NCBI RefSeq assembly: GCF_014207855.1
Contig: NZ_JACHKZ010000001.1
Span: 186,001 to 250,000 of the forward strand
Length of the DNA: 64,000 bases
Direction: 5' to 3'
Source: Comamonas odontotermitis
GTDB taxonomy: Bacteria; Pseudomonadota; Gammaproteobacteria; Burkholderiales; Burkholderiaceae_C
Made by a program: the position numbers and the translations under genes. Below the pieces are notes generated by a model. That model was not told the origin of the DNA and searched no databases. It saw nothing but the letters and a program-made list of their open reading frames with translations. This document shows positions 60,602 through 64,000 of the stretch, one piece after another (the stretch's first letter is position 1; each line of letters begins with the position of its first letter).

Positions 60602-63600
60602 TCAGACCTGGGCCGGCTGCCGGGCATCGCTGCCAGCCCCCTGGCCCACTTCCGCCGGATTGCGCCAGCGCTGCAGCAATTGCTGCCACTTGGCGCGGGC
60701 AGCCACCAGATGGCGCTCCTTCACATGGCCGTAGCCGCGGATGTCTTCGGGGATGCTGGCAATCTCTACCGCCAGCGCCAGGTTCTGGGCATGGAGGCCA
60801 CGCAGCAGTTCCTCCACACAGTCGCGGTACTCCTGGATCAGGGCCCGCTCCATGTGGCGCTCCTCAGTGCGGCCAAAAATATCCAGCGCGCCGCCACGCA
60901 GGCCCTTGAGCCCAGCCAGCACGCCAAAGGCCTTGCGCATCCAGGGGCCGTAGGCTTTTTTGACCAGTTCGCCCTTGTCGTTCTTCGCTGCCGTCAGCGG
61001 AGGCGCCAGATGGTGCACGATCTTGTAGTCGCCTTCAAACATGCTGGCGATCTTGTCGGTGAATTCCTGGCTGGTATGCAGGCGCGCCACCTCGTACTCA
61101 TCCTTGTATGCCATCAGCTTGAACAGGTAACGCGCTACGGCCTGCGACAGGCGGGTGCCGGTGCCCAATTGCGCCTCGGCGGCATGCACCTTGTTGACGA
61201 ACGCCTGGTAATCGGCAGCGTAGGCGGCATCCTGGTAATCGGTCAGGAAGGCCACGCGCTTGGTCACCAGCTCTTCCAGCGAAGGTTTCTTGACCAGCTG
61301 GATCACCTGCTGCGCAGCAAACATGGATTGCACTTGCGACAGATGGACAGCACACTGGCGCCCCCATTCGAATGCCGCCTTGTTGTTGTCCACCTGCACG
61401 CCGTTCAGCTCCATGGCGCGCATCAGCGCAGCGTGCGACAGCGGCACGCGGCCCTTTTGCCAGGCGTAGCCCAGGATCAGCGGGTTGGTGTAGATGCTGT
61501 CGCCCAGCGCCTGGGTAGCGATGTGCTCGGCATCGAACATGCCCACGCCGTCCTGCCCCACAGCCGCCAGAATGGCCGCCTCGCAGCTCGCCTCGGGGAA
61601 CTGCCAGTTCGGGTTGTGCACGAATGCCGCCGTTGGCGTGTTGTGGGTGTTGAGCGCCACAAAGGTACGGTCTTGCTGCATGGCAGCCAGGGTGGTCTTG
61701 GTGGCGGCCACGATCGGGTCGCAGCCGATGATCAGGTCGGCCTTGGCCGTGTCCACCTTGGTGGTGTAGATGGCATCCGGCGAATTGGCGATCTGGATGT
61801 GGCTCCAGGTGGAGCCGCCCTTCTGGGCCAGGCCTGCCGCATCCTGCGTGACCACGCCCTTGCCTTCCAGGTGCGCAGCCATGCCCAGGAGCGATCCGAT
61901 CGTGATCACCCCCGTGCCACCCACACCCGCCACCACAATGCCCCAGGCCTGCGTGGCGTTGGGCAGCAGTGGCTCGGCCAGGGGCGGGAGCTTGCTCAGG
62001 TCACCCTTCTGCTCTTTCTTGGCTTTTTTCAGCTTGCCGCCTTCGATGGTGACAAAGCTGGGGCAAAAACCGTTGACGCAGGAGAAATCCTTGTTGCAGG
62101 TGCTCTGGTTGATCTTGCGCTTGCGGCCGAAGTCGGTTTCGACCGGCTCCACCGACAGGCAGTTCGACTTGGTCGAGCAGTCGCCGCAGCCTTCGCACAC
62201 CGCTTCGTTGATGACGACGGTCTTGTCCGGCGTGGCCATGGTGCCGCGTTTGCGGCGACGGCGCTTTTCGGTGGCGCAGGTCTGGTCGTAGATGATGGCG
62301 GTGGTGCCCGCAATCTCACGGAACTCGCGCTGAATGCGGTCCAGCTCGTCGCGGTGGTGCACGGTGACGCCTTCGCCCAGCTTGACGCCATCGTACTTTT
62401 GCGGCTCGTCGGTCACGATCACCAGCTTCTTGACGCCCTCGGACAACAGGCTGGTCATGATCTGCAGCACCGAATGGCCTTCGGGGCGCTCGCCCACGCG
62501 CTGGCCGCCGGTCATCGCCACGGCGTCGTTGTACAGCACCTTGTAAGTGATGTTCACCCCCGATGCAATGCTCTGGCGGATGGCAAGCAGCCCGCTATGG
62601 AAGTAAGTACCGTCGCCCAGGTTCGAGAAGATGTGCTTGTCGGTGGTGAATGGCGCCTGACCGACCCAGGTAACGCCTTCTCCGCCCATTTGCGTGAAGG
62701 TGCTGGTGTTGCGGTCAGGCATCCAGTTGACCATGTAGTGGCAGCCAATGCCGGCCACGGCGCGGCTGCCTTCGGGCACCCGGGTGCTGGTGTTGTGCGG
62801 GCAGCCGCTGCAGAACCAGGGCAGGCGGTCGCCACTGTCCTGCTTGAGCTCAATCAAGCCTTTTTCACGTGCGGCAATGATTTCCAGGCGCGCATCCATG
62901 CGGCGCACGATGTCATCGGGCACGCCCAGCTTCTTGAGGCGCTTGGCGACGGCCTGCGCAATGATGGCGGGCGTCAGATCGGCCTTGGGGCGCAGCAGCC
63001 AGTGGGCGCTGGGGTTGGGCACCGACCATTCGCCGCCAGAGTTGTCGCCGTCGGTTTCGTCGAACTTGCCCAGCACGTTCGGGCGCACGTCGGAGCGCCA
63101 GTTGTACAGCTCTTCCTTCAGCTGGTACTCGATGACCTGGCGCTTTTCTTCCACCACCAGGATTTCCTGCAGACCCATGGCAAAGTCGCGCGTGATCGAT
63201 GCCTCCAGCGGCCAGACCACATTCACCTTGTGCAGACGAATGCCCAGCTGGCGGCAGGTGTCGTCATCCAGGCCCAGATCAACCAACGCCTGGCGCGTGT
63301 CGTTGAACGCCTTGCCGCTGGCGATGATGCCAAAGCGGTCCTGCCTGGTTTCGATCACGTTGTAGTTGAGCTTGTTGGCGCGGATATACGCCAGCGCTGC
63401 ATACCACTTGTAGTCCATCAGGCGCGCCTCCTGCTCCAGTGGCGCATCGGGCCAGCGGATGTGCAGGCCGCCGGGCGGCATCACAAAATCGTCGGGCGTG
63501 ATGATGTTCACGCGGTCTGGGTCGACCAAAATGCTGGACGAGGATTCGACGATCTCCTGGATCGTCTTCATACCCGACCAGACACCGGCAAAGCGGCTGA

Positions 63601-64000
63601 GCGCAAATGCGTGCAGCCCCATGTCCAGAATGTCCTGCACGCTGGAGGGAAAGAACACCGGCGAGCCCACGGCCTTGAAGATGTGGTCGCTTTGGTGCGC
63701 AGCGGTGGATGATTTGCTGATGTGGTCGTCTCCGGCCAGCGCAATCACGCCACCGTGCTTGGCCGTGCCGGCCATGTTGGCATGCTTGAACACGTCCACA
63801 CTGCGATCCACACCCGGGCCCTTGCCGTACCAGATGCCAAACACGCCATCGAACTTCTTGCTCTGTGGGTACAGATCCAGCTGCTGCGTGCCCCAGACGG
63901 CGGTGGCGCCCAGCTCTTCATTCACGCCGGGTTGAAACTCGATGTGGTTCTCTTTCAAGTACTTCTTGGCGGCCCACAGCGCTTGGTCGTAACCGCCCAG
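60602..64000 (-). CDS. Indolepyruvate ferredoxin oxidoreductase, fused alpha-beta-gamma form (5' end off the window)
   Basis: The visible 1132 codons lack the N-terminus; the frame stays open to the window edge. It has a ThDP-binding domain (WFCSGCPHN, GDGTYFHSG ... LYND), a ferredoxin-like Cys cluster (CEGCGDCSTKSNC, CNKDFSCVNGFC), the gamma-type domain GVGGTGVITIGSLLGMAA and a C-terminal extension of the large fused family. These enzymes oxidise aryl or branched 2-oxo acids to acyl-CoA with ferredoxin. The fused form is common in aerobic beta-proteobacteria and is linked to aromatic amino-acid breakdown. Single gene, with its own terminator. Confidence 0.88.
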   Translation of the reverse strand: MGGYDQALWAAKKYLKENHIEFQPGVNEELGATAVWGTQQLDLYPQSKKFDGVFGIWYGKGPGVDRSVDVFKHANMAGTAKHGGVIALAGDDHISKSSTAAHQSDHIFKAVGSPVFFPSSVQDILDMGLHAFALSRFAGVWSGMKTIQEIVESSSSILVDPDRVNIITPDDFVMPPGGLHIRWPDAPLEQEARLMDYKWYAALAYIRANKLNYNVIETRQDRFGIIASGKAFNDTRQALVDLGLDDDTCRQLGIRLHKVNVVWPLEASITRDFAMGLQEILVVEEKRQVIEYQLKEELYNWRSDVRPNVLGKFDETDGDNSGGEWSVPNPSAHWLLRPKADLTPAIIAQAVAKRLKKLGVPDDIVRRMDARLEIIAAREKGLIELKQDSGDRLPWFCSGCPHNTSTRVPEGSRAVAGIGCHYMVNWMPDRNTSTFTQMGGEGVTWVGQAPFTTDKHIFSNLGDGTYFHSGLLAIRQSIASGVNITYKVLYNDAVAMTGGQRVGERPEGHSVLQIMTSLLSEGVKKLVIVTDEPQKYDGVKLGEGVTVHHRDELDRIQREFREIAGTTAIIYDQTCATEKRRRRKRGTMATPDKTVVINEAVCEGCGDCSTKSNCLSVEPVETDFGRKRKINQSTCNKDFSCVNGFCPSFVTIEGGKLKKAKKEQKGDLSKLPPLAEPLLPNATQAWGIVVAGVGGTGVITIGSLLGMAAHLEGKGVVTQDAAGLAQKGGSTWSHIQIANSPDAIYTTKVDTAKADLIIGCDPIVAATKTTLAAMQQDRTFVALNTHNTPTAAFVHNPNWQFPEASCEAAILAAVGQDGVGMFDAEHIATQALGDSIYTNPLILGYAWQKGRVPLSHAALMRAMELNGVQVDNNKAAFEWGRQCAVHLSQVQSMFAAQQVIQLVKKPSLEELVTKRVAFLTDYQDAAYAADYQAFVNKVHAAEAQLGTGTRLSQAVARYLFKLMAYKDEYEVARLHTSQEFTDKIASMFEGDYKIVHHLAPPLTAAKNDKGELVKKAYGPWMRKAFGVLAGLKGLRGGALDIFGRTEERHMERALIQEYRDCVEELLRGLHAQNLALAVEIASIPEDIRGYGHVKERHLVAARAKWQQLLQRWRNPAEVGQGAGSDARQPAQV

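Noticed and set aside
60680-63712. A 1010-codon open frame on the plus strand opposite the indolepyruvate oxidoreductase gene; similar long frames lie opposite uvrA, the penicillin acylase and secD.
   Set aside because: They carry no recognisable domain, are antisense to clear genes, and are expected in GC-rich DNA where stop codons are rare on the opposite strand.
1-64000. rRNA, tRNA, CRISPR arrays, transposases, integrases or prophage genes.
   Set aside because: None could be seen in any gap on either strand.

Overview
GC-rich, gene-dense chromosomal DNA from a beta-proteobacterium, most likely family Comamonadaceae (Comamonas/Delftia/Acidovorax-like). The assignment rests on gene content: an orphan Bug-type tricarboxylate receptor, a DUF1631 protein, a fused indolepyruvate ferredoxin oxidoreductase, LysM-dprA divergent from def-fmt, and short degenerate intergenic repeats that I recall from this family. 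No rRNA, tRNA, CRISPR array, transposase, integrase or plasmid gene was seen. Housekeeping genes dominate, so the window reads as stable core chromosome with one accessory catabolic block.

Layout. (1) 1-6855, minus strand: an eight-gene catabolic operon of unknown substrate. In transcription order it encodes an SDR, a cupin, an alpha/beta hydrolase, an IclR regulator, a second SDR with substituted catalytic residues, a ThDP decarboxylase-like enzyme, an aspartate-dehydrogenase-like enzyme and an aldehyde dehydrogenase that runs off the left edge. (2) 7.1-16.2 kb: MFS transporter, MTA/SAH nucleosidase, long-chain acyl-CoA ligase, unknown lipoprotein, an M48 metallopeptidase fused to a type IV pilin-like domain, glutathione reductase and class II fructose-bisphosphate aldolase. 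(3) 16.4-19.3 kb: a PmrAB/QseBC-type two-component system divergent from a PAP2 phosphatase, with a PmrA-box-like site between them. (4) 19.5-32.4 kb: pyruvate kinase, aminopeptidase P, a Nudix hydrolase, a penicillin-acylase-family lipoprotein, YcaC, MnmA, two membrane/helical-repeat proteins (one a rhomboid protease), and a YbaK-domain protein coupled to a substrate-binding-protein fold without a signal peptide. (5) 32.5-45.6 kb: ssb, MFS, uvrA, GNAT, a PQQ-type sugar dehydrogenase, a FAD amine/amino-acid oxidoreductase, two EamA exporters, a Bug protein, an HTH-2TM protein and pyrF. (6) 45.8-64 kb: a FlgO-type lipoprotein pair, pgk, the def-lipoprotein-fmt-azlC-azlD operon, LysM-dprA, DUF1631, yajC-secD-secF, and the indolepyruvate ferredoxin oxidoreductase that runs off the right edge.

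How the parts work together. Central carbon metabolism is represented by fba, pgk and pyk, each standing alone rather than in one operon. Protein export and maturation (yajC-secDF, def, fmt) and DNA maintenance (ssb, uvrA, dprA) are complete local modules. The regions most worth follow-up are the left-edge catabolic operon, the M48-pilin fusion, the PmrA-box/PAP2 module, and the repeats that have entered the uvrA (and perhaps fmt) reading frame. Function calls come from motif reading and memory of protein families; no database search was run.
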